Notes: generated by a model not told the origin, from the letters alone. A stretch of DNA of 41,189 bases from Microvirga splendida (GCF_016427565.1 NZ_JAELXT010000035.1:1-41189), one strand, 5' to 3'. Positions 32,151-41,012 are shown, numbered from the stretch's first letter. Program-made: numbers and translations.

Positions 32151-32969
32151 ATGCGCACAGCCCGATCCCTCGCCCTCCTCGCTTTCCTCACCGCCGGGTC
32201 GAGCCTGGCTCACGCGGCCGATCCCCTGTTCTCGCCCGAACCCATCCAGAGTTCCTCGGGCTGGATTGTCACGGTGAAGGGCAACCTGCGGGTGGGGCCG
32301 TCCTATCCGGGCTCCGACGATTTCAGCGTCATCGGCTATCCGTCCTTGAGCTTCCGCCGTGCGGGAACGGTCGAGCGCTTCAGCGCTCCCGACGACGGCC
32401 TGAGCTTCTCGTTCCTGGACGAATCCGTGTTCCGCGTCGGCGTGGTCGGCCGCTTCGTGGGCGGACGCTATTACAAGGACAACCGGGAGCTCGTCGGCCT
32501 CGACAAGATCGACTGGGCGGTGGAGCCCGGCGTGTTCGTGGAATACTGGCCCCTCGAGTTCCTGCGCGCCCGTGCCGAGATCCGGCGCGGCTTCGGCGGG
32601 CATGAGGGCTTCGTGGCCGATTTCGGCCTCGACGCGGTGCAGCGCTTCGGCGCCGTGACCCTGTCGCTGGGTCCGAGGCTGTCCCTCGGCGACGGCGAGT
32701 TCACCCGCACCTATTTCGGCGTGACGCCCGAGGAGGCGGCGCTCAACGGTGCAGTGACGGCCTACCGCCCGTCCGGCGGCATCACGTCGGTGGGCGCCAC
32801 GGGCGCGGTCAGCTACGACTGGTCGCCGCAATGGTCGACCACCGCCTTCGTCACCTACAGGCATCTCGTGAGCGACGCCGCCGACAGCCCCATCGTCCGG
32901 GAGTTCGGATCGGAGCACCAGTTCGGCTTGGGGCTCACCGTGTCGTATTCCTTCGGCTACACGCCGTAG
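32151..32969 (+). CDS. MipA/OmpV-family outer-membrane protein
   Basis: The 272-residue product has a clear signal peptide (MRTARSLALLAFLTAGSSLAHA, cleaved before ADPL). The mature chain has alternating beta strands ending in an aromatic residue (LGLTVSYSFGYTP), as expected for a barrel. The opening VTVKGNLRVGPSYPGSDDFSVIGYPSLSFRR is typical of the MipA/OmpV family, named after the MltA-interacting scaffolding protein of E. coli; a peptidoglycan role here is only inferred. The ATG at 32151 with GGAAGAA upstream gives the signal peptide; the longer frame upstream does not. A bidirectional terminator follows. Confidence 0.92.
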   Translation: MRTARSLALLAFLTAGSSLAHAADPLFSPEPIQSSSGWIVTVKGNLRVGPSYPGSDDFSVIGYPSLSFRRAGTVERFSAPDDGLSFSFLDESVFRVGVVGRFVGGRYYKDNRELVGLDKIDWAVEPGVFVEYWPLEFLRARAEIRRGFGGHEGFVADFGLDAVQRFGAVTLSLGPRLSLGDGEFTRTYFGVTPEEAALNGAVTAYRPSGGITSVGATGAVSYDWSPQWSTTAFVTYRHLVSDAADSPIVREFGSEHQFGLGLTVSYSFGYTP

Positions 32970-32993
32970 CAGCGAGTCCCTGCTCCTGAAGCG

Positions 32994-33021
32994 AAAAAGC
33001 CGCCCGGTGAGGCGGCTTTTT
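32994..33021. terminator. Bidirectional intrinsic terminator between mipA-like and queD-like genes
   Basis: AAAAAGCCGCC and GGCGGCTTTTT form a perfect 11-bp stem with a 6-base loop, with U-tracts in both directions, between two convergent genes. Confidence 0.92.
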
Positions 33022-33045
33022 CCTGTCCTGGATTGTCACAACCGA

Positions 33046-33435
33046 TCAGGCTGCGAGGCTCTCCCGAGCCGCGGCACCCTCGCCGCGATAGATGCATCCT
33101 TCCGACGATCCGGCCATGCCGCGCTTGAGCTCGACCTCCTCGAGGCCGGGGAAGCGTTCCTTCACCAGCTTCCAGATATACTTGGTGACGTTCTCGAGCG
33201 AGGCGATCCCGATCTCGGTGTTCAGATCCAGATTGCCGTGATCGAGGCCGGATCCATGCTCGCCCTTGATCTCCTTGATGTAGTTCTCGACGTCATAGAG
33301 ATTGACCGGCCAGCCATAGACGTCGTCGACGGGTCCGCCGAAGGTGAGCTTCACAATGAAGGTATGACCGTGCAGCCCTGAATAGGGAGCCACCGAATGA
33401 GCGGCTTCGAACGTGAACTCGCAATACGTCTTCAT
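33046..33435 (-). CDS. 6-pyruvoyl-tetrahydropterin synthase / QueD-family protein lacking the usual catalytic cysteine
   Basis: The 129-residue protein belongs to the PTPS/QueD family (COG0720). The zinc-binding histidines are all visible, His13 (FEAAHS) and His22/His24 (LHGHTF), as are Asp65-His66 (SGLDHGN) and the C-terminal EGCIYRGE. QueD makes 6-carboxytetrahydropterin for queuosine; other members act in folate or biopterin pathways. Canonical QueD has Cys four residues before the first HGH histidine; here that position is Tyr18. The PTPS-III Glu substitution is not seen either. Activity is therefore uncertain. No queC or queE gene is nearby in this window. Confidence 0.87.
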   Translation of the reverse strand: MKTYCEFTFEAAHSVAPYSGLHGHTFIVKLTFGGPVDDVYGWPVNLYDVENYIKEIKGEHGSGLDHGNLDLNTEIGIASLENVTKYIWKLVKERFPGLEEVELKRGMAGSSEGCIYRGEGAAARESLAA

Positions 33436-33558
33436 TCATCTTGCTCCAGTGATGGTGGATGAGGGCGCTCTCACAGAGCAGCGTCTGCAGGCGGATCGTG
33501 AAGAAATCTTACCTATCATAATTCACGAATCCCACCAACATCACCCGGCGGCTCAGGT

Positions 33559-35493
33559 TCAGGCGACCTTCACGGTGTGCTTGAGAGCAGCCAGGGTGTG
33601 CACCAGCTCCTGTGGAGGCTTGGGACGCCCGAAATAATAGCCCTGCGCGTCGGTGCATCCGGCCGCCTGGATCTGGCGCAGCTGATCTTCCGTCTCGACG
33701 CCCTCGGCCACGGTGGGCATGCCCAGGCTTCTGCCGAGATTGGCAACGGACTGCACGATCGCCAGGCAATCGGCCCGCTGCGACATTTCCCGGACGAAGG
33801 ACTGGTCGATCTTGATCTTGTCGAACGGAAAGCTGCGCAGGTAGCTCAGCGACGAGTAGCCGGTTCCGAAATCGTCCATGGCGATGCGCACGCCGAGCCG
33901 GCGCAGCTGATGCAGGGTGGAGACGGTCATCTCGTTGTCCTGGAGCAGCACCGACTCGGTGATCTCCAGCTCCAGCCGCTCCGGGGCCAATCCGGATTCC
34001 GCCAGGGCGCGGCTGACGCTCTGCACCAGCCCGCGGCTGCGGAACTGCACGGGCGAGAGATTGACGGCCACATGGATGTTCCGGGGCCAGCCCGCAGCCT
34101 CCCGGCAGGCCTGCTCGATGACCCAGTCGCCCAAGGGCACGATCAGCCCCGTATTCTCGATGACCGGGATGAACTCTCCGGGGGGAACGAGCCCGCGCTC
34201 CGGATGGTGCCAGCGCAGCAGGGCCTCGTAGCCCCCGATCTCGTTGGCCCCGATGTTGATCTGAGGCTGATAGAAGAGCTCGAACTCGCCGGCTCCCATG
34301 GCCTTGCGCAGATTGACCTCCAGCGCGCGGCGGGCCTGCAGCTGCGCATCCATGTCCGGCTCGAAGAAGCGGAACGTGCCGCGACCGTCGGCCTTGGCGT
34401 GATAGAGCGCCATGTCCGCATGCTTCAGGATCTGGCTCGAGGTGACAGGACCTTGAGCCAAGGCGATGCCGATGCTCGTGCCGATGAAGATCTCCTGGCC
34501 GTTGACGCTGAACGGCTCGCGCAGGGCCTCCACGATACGCGAGGCGAGAGCCGCGCTCTCGTCGGGCCGGCGGATGCCCGTCTGCAGAATGGCGAACTCG
34601 TCGCCGCCGAAGCGGGAGATCAGGTTCCGCACCTGACCTTCGCTCGCAGGGATGCAGTCCCGAAGCCGTTCAGCGACGGCCTTGAGCAACTCGTCGCCCG
34701 TTTCGTGGCCGAAGGAATCGTTGACGTCCTTGAAGTGATCGAGATCCAGGTAGGATACGGCGATGGTGCGCCCGCTCGACCTCTTGCTCGACAGCGCCTG
34801 CTCCAGCTGGTTGCGAAGCACCACGCGGTTCGGCAGCCCCGTCAGCGCATCCTGGTGGGCCAGGACGTGCAGCTCCTCATGGGCATGCCCGAGAAGGCGG
34901 TTGTGCCGGTTGAGGAGGATGATCAGGACGATCCCGATGAGGATCAAACTCGCCGCAATGCCGGAGAAGGCCCAGTGCAGCCGGATCAGCTCCTGCTGAT
35001 CCTTCTGGACGAGCGCGGCACCATGGTTGTGCGAAGCCGATGCGAGTTGCGCGAGGGGCCCCTCCAGGGGGCTCAGGATCTCGAGGGCTTCCTGTGCCGC
35101 CTCCGGCCGCCGGTCGATCTCCTCGATCAGGGGCTGCACCGCTGCAAGCCTTTCCTGAAACTCGACAAGAGTCTCGCCGTGCTCCGGATTGACCTGCAGA
35201 AGGTCCTTGAAGCTGCCTTCATTCAGGATCTGCGCTCGCCCGAGCAGGATGTCGTAGCGCAGCAGGATCTCGTCCTTGTCGAATCTGCTTTTGCCGCTGG
35301 CGAATTCGGCCAGACGCTGTTCCAGCCTCATGAACTCGGATGTGGCCTGCCCTGCCTCCCAGGCCGGATTGTAAACGGAGATCTGCCGCAGAGCGCCTTG
35401 GCGCTGAACGACCAGCACCGAAATGTAAACGGCGGCAATCAGGAAGCCCCCGATGACGAGGGCAATGACCGTTTTAAATGTGCGCAGCGACAA
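33559..35493 (-). CDS. Membrane-bound dual GGDEF-EAL cyclic-di-GMP enzyme
   Basis: The 644-residue protein has two membrane helices (9-29 and 176-195) enclosing a roughly 145-residue helical periplasmic sensor, then GGDEF (intact GGDEF at 296-300, SYLDLDHFKDVNDSFGH upstream) and EAL (EALLRW at 423-428). The EAL catalytic set is complete: AVNLSP, LEITES, MDDFGTGYSS, KIDQSF, VAEGVETE and AQGYYFGRP. Both synthesis and breakdown of cyclic di-GMP are therefore possible; no RxxD I-site precedes GGDEF. It lies 31 bases after a secreted oxidoreductase-like gene on the same strand, a likely sensory partner. Confidence 0.94.
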   Translation of the reverse strand: MSLRTFKTVIALVIGGFLIAAVYISVLVVQRQGALRQISVYNPAWEAGQATSEFMRLEQRLAEFASGKSRFDKDEILLRYDILLGRAQILNEGSFKDLLQVNPEHGETLVEFQERLAAVQPLIEEIDRRPEAAQEALEILSPLEGPLAQLASASHNHGAALVQKDQQELIRLHWAFSGIAASLILIGIVLIILLNRHNRLLGHAHEELHVLAHQDALTGLPNRVVLRNQLEQALSSKRSSGRTIAVSYLDLDHFKDVNDSFGHETGDELLKAVAERLRDCIPASEGQVRNLISRFGGDEFAILQTGIRRPDESAALASRIVEALREPFSVNGQEIFIGTSIGIALAQGPVTSSQILKHADMALYHAKADGRGTFRFFEPDMDAQLQARRALEVNLRKAMGAGEFELFYQPQINIGANEIGGYEALLRWHHPERGLVPPGEFIPVIENTGLIVPLGDWVIEQACREAAGWPRNIHVAVNLSPVQFRSRGLVQSVSRALAESGLAPERLELEITESVLLQDNEMTVSTLHQLRRLGVRIAMDDFGTGYSSLSYLRSFPFDKIKIDQSFVREMSQRADCLAIVQSVANLGRSLGMPTVAEGVETEDQLRQIQAAGCTDAQGYYFGRPKPPQELVHTLAALKHTVKVA

Positions 35494-35524
35494 TGGGCGG
35501 CCTCCGGACCCTGCCTGACCCTTG

Positions 35525-36043
35525 CTATCTCACGTCGATCCGAGCGACCTGCCAGGCCGATCGGGCATAGTAGGTCTGGCTCTTCAGATCGGGGTTGCTG
35601 TCGTAGGGATAGATGATGAACAGGGGGCCCTTGTCGCGCACGGGCATGTACTCGCCGTTGCGCTTGAGAGCCAGGATCACGTTGAACTTCCGAAAATCCT
35701 CGATCGGGATGTCGGTGGTGTAGTCGTTCAGCGCGACCACCACGACGCGCTCGCCGGTCGCGCCGACATGCTTCAGCAGCTTGTCGAGGGAGACGCCTTC
35801 GAACGTGTTCTTGCCTTCGTGCCAGGGGGTTGTGGTCTCGATGGTGGTCGTGCCGAGCGCCTCGAGCATGGCTCGATCGAACTGCGCCGTATTATCCCGA
35901 TTGGTGACGCCGATCTTTCCGGAAATCGTCAGGATGGGTTTTTCGGCCGGCGCCGGCAGGGAAGCGGCATAGGCTGCCCCCAGGGCTGCAAGGAGCATAG
36001 CGAATGCCCCGAGTAAACTCGTCCTCACCTTGGCCCTCGACAT
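35525..36043 (-). CDS. Secreted molybdopterin-oxidoreductase-like (SUOX-fold) protein without cysteine
   Basis: The 172-residue product has a signal peptide (MSRAKVRTSLLGAFAMLLAALGAAYAAS) and a single domain resembling the oxidoreductase molybdopterin-binding family PF00174: PILTISGKIGVTN, FDRAMLEALGTTTIETTTPW, TFEGVSLDKLLKHVGA, VVVVALNDYTTDIP and GPLFIIYPYDS. True sulfite-oxidase and MsrP enzymes ligate molybdenum through a cysteine; this protein has none, so it may be a non-enzymatic binding protein. The stop is 31 bases before the GGDEF-EAL gene, so the two are probably one operon. GGGGAC precedes the ATG. Confidence 0.85.
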   Translation of the reverse strand: MSRAKVRTSLLGAFAMLLAALGAAYAASLPAPAEKPILTISGKIGVTNRDNTAQFDRAMLEALGTTTIETTTPWHEGKNTFEGVSLDKLLKHVGATGERVVVVALNDYTTDIPIEDFRKFNVILALKRNGEYMPVRDKGPLFIIYPYDSNPDLKSQTYYARSAWQVARIDVR

Positions 36044-36247
36044 GGAAGTCCCCTACGGAAAAGTAATGGAAGCTACAAAACACAGAAAATTGAGCGAAGT
36101 CTTACATAACTCCGCACGAGAGGCAAAATAACTATCAAAACACTGTTACACTTTATGAGATCTTACTTCTCCTCCGTTTGACCTCTTTAGCAGATCGAGC
36201 GCGAAGCGCTTGAGGCGCAATGCCGCAAAGAAGCATTGTTCCAAGAG

Positions 36248-36281
36248 AAAGCCGCCCGGCACGGGGGTGCGGGGCGGCTTA
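36248..36281 (-). terminator. Terminator of the VOC dioxygenase-like gene
   Basis: Read on the minus strand, AAGCCGCCC and GGGCGGCTT bracket an inner GCAC...GTGC stem and are followed by TCTC after a short T-run. It lies about 35 bases after the stop codon at 36315. Confidence 0.72.
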
Positions 36282-36314
36282 TGGAGAACGCGAAAGAGCT
36301 GATGATGCCCGTTT

Positions 36315-37253
36315 CTAGAGAGGCTTGAGCCCCGCCTCGATCTCGGCCCGGCGCGGCTCCAGGAAGGGCGGCAGGGCGAGGCGCTCGCCGAGCTTCTCCA
36401 TAGGCTCGTCGGTGGCGAAGCCCGGACCGTCGGTGGCGATCTCGAAAAGGATGCCGTTGGGCTCGCGGAAATAGAGACTCTGGAAGTAATAGCGGTCGAC
36501 CGGGCCGCTCGACGGCGCTCTCAGGGATTGCAGGCGCTCCCAGCATTCCTGATAGGTCTGCTCGTTCGGCGTGCGGAAGGCCACGTGATGCACCCCGCCC
36601 GCCCCCGGACGGGCCGGCGCAAGGCCTGGCTCCACGGCCACATGCAATTCCGCAGCAGCGCCGCCCTCGCCCATCGCGAACACGTGGACCGGCGTGTCGC
36701 CGACGCGATACTCCCGAACCGCCCGCATATCCATGGCCTCGGTCAGGACCCGGGCCGTGCGCTCCAGCTTCGGCACGCTGATCCGGATCGGGCCCAGGCC
36801 GCGGATCTGATGCTCGGCCGGCACGGGGCTGCGATCCCACGGATGGGCTTCGCCCTGCCCGCCATCGTCGACGAGGCTCAGGCGCTGGCCCTCGAAATCC
36901 TCGAAGTCGAGGGAGAGGCGCCCGTCGCGCTCGACGATCTCGTCGCTGCGCACATGGAGGCTGTCGAAGCGGTCCTTCCACCATCGCAAGGCCTGCTCCC
37001 CGTTCACGCGCAGGGCCGTTTGCGCGATGCTGTGGGTGCCGCGCCGCTCGCGGTCCACGGGCCAGTCGAAGAAGGTGATGTCCGTGCCGGGGGAGGCTTG
37101 CGCGTCCGCATAGAACAGGTGATAGGCGCTCACATCGTCCTGGTTCACCGTCTTCTTCACGAGCCGCAGGCCCAGGGTCTGGGTGTAGAAGGCGTGATTG
37201 CCGCGCGCATCCGCCGTCACGGCGGTGAGATGATGAATTCCGGTCAGCTTCAT
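36315..37253 (-). CDS. Two-domain VOC protein, ring-cleaving dioxygenase type (MhqO/MhqA-like)
   Basis: The 312-residue protein has two VOC halves: MKLTGIHHLTAVTADARGNHAFYTQTLGLRLVKKTVN at the start, and the second half from about residue 150 (GPIRISVPKLERTARVLTEAMDM) with GGVHHVAFRTPNEQTYQECWERL and YFREPNGILFEIATDGPGFATDE. Histidines in GIHH and GVHH and the glutamate in ILFEIA are likely metal ligands. The family includes hydroquinone-induced dioxygenases (MhqO), so a thiol- or quinone-stress role is possible. ATG 37253 with GGAGAG upstream is preferred over ATG 37265. It is followed by a terminator and is probably monocistronic. Confidence 0.92.
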   Translation of the reverse strand: MKLTGIHHLTAVTADARGNHAFYTQTLGLRLVKKTVNQDDVSAYHLFYADAQASPGTDITFFDWPVDRERRGTHSIAQTALRVNGEQALRWWKDRFDSLHVRSDEIVERDGRLSLDFEDFEGQRLSLVDDGGQGEAHPWDRSPVPAEHQIRGLGPIRISVPKLERTARVLTEAMDMRAVREYRVGDTPVHVFAMGEGGAAAELHVAVEPGLAPARPGAGGVHHVAFRTPNEQTYQECWERLQSLRAPSSGPVDRYYFQSLYFREPNGILFEIATDGPGFATDEPMEKLGERLALPPFLEPRRAEIEAGLKPL

Positions 37254-37394
37254 GGCGCTCTCCATTCCTGGGAGCGTAAATAAGCCGGCACTCCCGCCAC
37301 GGCGAGCCCTCGGACAGCCAAGCTGACTTTGCTTGAATGCAAGAACGCCCCGGTGTCGAGCCGGAGCGTTTGCAAGGTTAGCCGGATGTGAACC

Positions 37395-38831
37395 TCAGGC
37401 CGCCTTCGCGCGCAGATCGTCCGGGGTGACGTCGTCCGGGATCGGGCAGCGATAGGCGCGGCCGCCGGTGCGCTCCCGCAGCTCCGCCTTGGCGCGGGCG
37501 ACGAGGTCGGGGTTGCGCAGGACATCGGCGGCGGTGGCCGCCATCGCCTTGGCGGCGAGCACCATGCCCTTATGCGCCGCCGGCAGGTTGCCCTGCGTGA
37601 CGAGCTGCCAGGTGTGGAATGGCGTGCCGATGGCAAAGCAGGCAGTGTGGCACTGCACCGTGGGCACGATCCAGCTGACATCGCCCACATCGGTGGTGCC
37701 CATCATCACCTCCTCGCGGGCCGGCATGGCGAGCACGCCGTCGTGCAGCACCTTGGTCTTGAGGGACATGTCATACGGCTTCACGCTCGCGAGAATCTCC
37801 TCCTCGGTCAGGGCCGACTTCTGGAGCTTGTCCGCAAAGGCGAGATCGGATTCATCGAAGGCGGGCGGGCCGAGGCGGCGCATGTTCTCGTACATGGCCT
37901 CCTGCAGGGCCTTGTTGGGCACGACATTGGAGGTCGCATCCGTGATCTGCACGGATACGGAAGTCTCCGTCATCAGCGCCGCACCCTCGGCGATCTTCTT
38001 CACGCGCTCGAACAGGCGCTCCGCGTCGGGCAGGTGCGGCGAGCGCACGAGGTAGAGCGACTCGGCATAAGCCTGCACCACGTTGGGCGCATCGCCGCCG
38101 GTGTTGGTGATGGCGTAATGCACGCGGGCATCGGAGGGCATGTGCTCGCGCATGTAGTTCACGCCCACATTCATGAGCTCCACCGCGTCGAGCGCCGAGC
38201 GGCCCACATGGGGCGAGGCCGCTGCGTGCGCCGCCCGGCCCCGGAAGCGGAAATAGGCCTGGATGCAGGCAAGCGACGAGGTGGTCGAGACCTCGTTGAC
38301 CACGTTCGGGTGCCAGCAGAAGGCGGCATCGAGATCGTCGAACAGGCCGGCGCGGGCCATGAAGGTTTTGCCGGACCCGCTCTCCTCCGCCGGACAGCCG
38401 TAATAGCGCACGGTGCCGGCGATGCCCTCGGCTTCCAGCGCATCTTTCAGCGCGACGGCGGCGAGCGCGGAGCCTGCTCCGAGCAGGTTGTGGCCGCAGC
38501 CATGGCCCGGCGCCCCTCTCACCGTCGGCTTGTGCTCGGCGAGGCCGGAGACCTGCGCCAGATCCGGCAGGGCATCGAACTCGCCCAGGATCCCGACCAC
38601 GGGACCGCCGGAGCCCCATTCGGCCACGAAGGCCGTGGCCATGCCGCCGACATTCTTCGTGATGCGGAAGCCCTCGCGCTCCAGCATGGCCACCTGCTCG
38701 GCCACCGCGCGGTGCTCTTCGAAGGCGAGCTCGGGCGCGTCCCAGATGCGGTCGCTCAAAGCGCAGTAATCCTCGGCTTTGGCATCCACATGGCGGGCAA
38801 GGACATCGAGGCTCAGGCGGTCGTTATGCAT
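37395..38831 (-). CDS. M20-family amidohydrolase (AbgB-like)
   Basis: The 478-residue protein resembles the AbgB subunit of p-aminobenzoyl-glutamate hydrolase and other M20D amidohydrolases. Metal-binding and catalytic segments are visible: GEFDALPDL (83-91), GHGCGHNLLGAG (109-120), PAEESGSGKTFM (148-159) and a C-terminal CHTACFAIGTPFHTWQLVTQG. The dimerisation domain contains FRFRGRAAHAAASPHVGRSALDAVELMNVGVNY. It should cleave an amide bond of an N-acyl amino acid or aminobenzoyl-glutamate-like substrate. No AbgA partner or transporter is adjacent. Ribosome-binding sequence before ATG 38831 is poor. Confidence 0.91.
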   Translation of the reverse strand: MHNDRLSLDVLARHVDAKAEDYCALSDRIWDAPELAFEEHRAVAEQVAMLEREGFRITKNVGGMATAFVAEWGSGGPVVGILGEFDALPDLAQVSGLAEHKPTVRGAPGHGCGHNLLGAGSALAAVALKDALEAEGIAGTVRYYGCPAEESGSGKTFMARAGLFDDLDAAFCWHPNVVNEVSTTSSLACIQAYFRFRGRAAHAAASPHVGRSALDAVELMNVGVNYMREHMPSDARVHYAITNTGGDAPNVVQAYAESLYLVRSPHLPDAERLFERVKKIAEGAALMTETSVSVQITDATSNVVPNKALQEAMYENMRRLGPPAFDESDLAFADKLQKSALTEEEILASVKPYDMSLKTKVLHDGVLAMPAREEVMMGTTDVGDVSWIVPTVQCHTACFAIGTPFHTWQLVTQGNLPAAHKGMVLAAKAMAATAADVLRNPDLVARAKAELRERTGGRAYRCPIPDDVTPDDLRAKAA

Positions 38832-38963
38832 GGTGTTTGAAAACCCAGGATGGTGGGAATGGCGCGGAGATTATCCGCGATCGTGCCGGGGTGAAAGGGA
38901 AAGAGTGGATTGGAATGCCGAGGCGATACGCTTCCTGCACGAAGCACAACGATGCGACAGCAT

Positions 38964-38999
38964 CCCCTCTCCCGTGTGGGAGAGGGGCAGGGGTGAGGG
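38964..38999. repeat. REP-like element, left copy
   Basis: CCCCTCTCCC and GGGAGAGGGG form a perfect 10-bp stem around GTGT, followed by CAGGGGTGAGGG. It matches a common bacterial dispersed palindrome and has an inverted partner at 39077-39110. Confidence 0.75.
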
Positions 39000-39076
39000 A
39001 ATGACAGTCAACCAGCAAGGCGCTGTCGTCTCCGCCTCAACACGGATCGCACAGCACCATATTCGGCACCGACCTA

Positions 39077-39110
39077 CCCTCACCCCAACCCTCTCCCACC
39101 GGGGAGAGGG
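39077..39110. repeat. REP-like element, right copy (inverted)
   Basis: CCCTCACCCC is followed by CCCTCTCC...GGAGAGGG, the inverse-orientation form of the left copy about 80 bases away. The two form a BIME-like pair in the 327-base gap between the convergently placed ends of the ABC exporter gene and the amidohydrolase promoter region. No gene is seen in that gap. Confidence 0.75.
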
Positions 39111-39158
39111 AGACGCGCCAGTTGGTTTGCTCAACCAACGATTCAAACCATCTATCCG

Positions 39159-41012
39159 TCAAACCGTCTCGTCCTTCACGCCCCGGCGCGGTGTGAGGAA
39201 TCCGCCCGACTGGCGCGACCAGAGGCCGGCATAGAGGCCGCCGTTCTCCAGAAGCTCCTCGTGCGTCCCCTCCTCGACGATCCGGGCCTCGTCCATGACG
39301 ATGAGGCGGTCCATAAGCTGCAGAGTCGAGAGGCGATGCGCGATGGCGATCACTGTCTTGCCCTCCATGAGCGTGGCGAGCGATTCCTGGATCGCCGCCT
39401 CGACCTCGGAATCGAGCGCCGAGGTGGCCTCGTCGAGGATCAGGATGGGCGCATCCTTCAGGATCACGCGGGCAATCGCGATGCGCTGCCTCTGGCCGCC
39501 GGAGAGCTTCACGCCGCGCTCGCCCACATGGGCGTCGAAGCCGCGCCGCCCGCGACCGTCCACGAGGCGCTCGATGAAATCGGTGGCGTGGGCCTGGCGC
39601 GCCGCTTCGCGCATCGCCTCCTCGCTGGCATCGGGCCGTCCGTAGAGGATGTTCTCGCGGATCGAGCGGTGCAGCAGCGACGTGTCCTGCGTCACCACCG
39701 AGATCTGCGCGCGCAGGCTCTCCTCCTGCGCGTCGGCGATGTCGTGGCCGTCGATCAGGATGCGGCCATCCTGCGGCACGAAGAAGCGCAGGAGCAGGTT
39801 GACCAGCGTGGTCTTGCCGACGCCGGAGCGGCCCACGAGGCCGATCTTCTCGCCGGGCCTCAAAGTGAGGTTCAGCCGGTCGATGACCGTGTCGCCGTCG
39901 CCGTAGGAGAAGGTCACATCCTCGAAGCGGATTTCTCCGCGCGGCACCGCCAGCGGGCGAGCGGTCGGCTTGTCCTGCATGGTGAGCGGGCGCGAGATGG
40001 TCTTCATGCCCTCCTGCACCGTGCCCAGGTTCTCGAAGATGCCCATGACCTCGAAGGCCACCCAGCCCGACATGGAGACGATCTGCGTGGAGAGCAGCAG
40101 CGCCGTGGTCATGGTGCCGGCATCGACCCGGTTGGCGCTGAAGAGCCACACGGCCACGGCCCCGGTGGCGACGAGAAAGACCGCGTTCAGGAACGTGAGC
40201 CCGGCCACGTAGAGCGTGTTGATGCGCTGCTGGCTCATGAAGGCATCGTTGAGCCGGCTGTAGCCCTCGCTGATGTATTCGTCCTCGTCCTTGCGGCGTC
40301 CGAAGAGCTTCACCGTCATGATGTTGGTGAAGCTGTCCACCACCTTGCCGGTGACGGCGGAGCGCGCCTCGCTGGAGAGGCGCGAGCGCTTCTGGATGCG
40401 CGGCACGGAAAAGCCGAGCAGCGTGGCATAGAGCACGAACCACCCGGCCATGGGCAGGGCCAAGCGCCAATCCTGCGTTCCCAGCAACCCGATGGAGGCC
40501 GCGCCGAAGATCAGGATCTGCCAGACGGCCCGCGCCACGGACAGCACGGTCTCGCGCAAGGGACGGCCCGTCTGCAGCACCCGGTTGGCGATGCGGCCGG
40601 CGAAATCCTCTTGGAAGAAGCCCAGGGGCTGGCGCACCACGTGCCAGTAGTTCTGCCAATGCACCATCGTGGTGAAGGAGACGGCGAGCGAATGGTTGAC
40701 CAGCAGCCGGAACAGGATGGTGCCCACGGGCCGCACCAGCAGGATGATCGCCCCCATGGCCATCAGCAGCGGCCCGGCCTCGTCAAAGATGCCTTCGGGC
40801 GAGGTGGTCGAGAGGGCGTTCACCAGACGGCCGATGAGCCAGGGGATCAGCGCCTCAAAGATCGCGAGCACGAAGCCGAGCGCGAACAAGGCCGCAAACA
40901 GGCCCTTCGCCTGCTTGATGAAATGCCAGTAGAAGCCCCAGAGCGTATCCGGCGGCGATTCCTCCGGCGGCTTCTTCCTAAAATCGATGCGGGTCTCGAA
41001 AAAGCGGAACAT
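39159..41012 (-). CDS. ABC exporter, fused permease-ATPase (MsbA-like)
   Basis: The 617-residue half-transporter has an N-terminal permease of about six helices (ALFALGFVLAIFEALIPWLIG, LLMAMGAIILLVRPVGTILF, and later LYVAGLTFLNAVFLVATGAVAVWLF) and a C-terminal ATPase. Walker A is GRSGVGKTTL near residue 400, the Q-loop is VVTQDTSLL, the signature is LSGGQRQR, and Walker B is ILILDEATSALD, followed by AIAHRLSTL. It should act as a homodimer or heterodimer exporting lipid or drug. The first in-frame start is TTG 41033, but ATG 41012 (MFRFFETRIDFRKK) is preferred. No partner gene is adjacent. Confidence 0.92.
   Translation of the reverse strand: MFRFFETRIDFRKKPPEESPPDTLWGFYWHFIKQAKGLFAALFALGFVLAIFEALIPWLIGRLVNALSTTSPEGIFDEAGPLLMAMGAIILLVRPVGTILFRLLVNHSLAVSFTTMVHWQNYWHVVRQPLGFFQEDFAGRIANRVLQTGRPLRETVLSVARAVWQILIFGAASIGLLGTQDWRLALPMAGWFVLYATLLGFSVPRIQKRSRLSSEARSAVTGKVVDSFTNIMTVKLFGRRKDEDEYISEGYSRLNDAFMSQQRINTLYVAGLTFLNAVFLVATGAVAVWLFSANRVDAGTMTTALLLSTQIVSMSGWVAFEVMGIFENLGTVQEGMKTISRPLTMQDKPTARPLAVPRGEIRFEDVTFSYGDGDTVIDRLNLTLRPGEKIGLVGRSGVGKTTLVNLLLRFFVPQDGRILIDGHDIADAQEESLRAQISVVTQDTSLLHRSIRENILYGRPDASEEAMREAARQAHATDFIERLVDGRGRRGFDAHVGERGVKLSGGQRQRIAIARVILKDAPILILDEATSALDSEVEAAIQESLATLMEGKTVIAIAHRLSTLQLMDRLIVMDEARIVEEGTHEELLENGGLYAGLWSRQSGGFLTPRRGVKDETV

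Noticed and set aside
37572..38840. 422-codon open frame antisense to the M20 amidohydrolase
   Set aside because: His/Gly/Ala-rich antisense shadow with no motif; the amidohydrolase has full metal-binding signatures.
38964..39110. CRISPR-like repeat pair
   Set aside because: Only two copies, in opposite orientation, each self-complementary and without equal-sized spacers; this is a REP pair.
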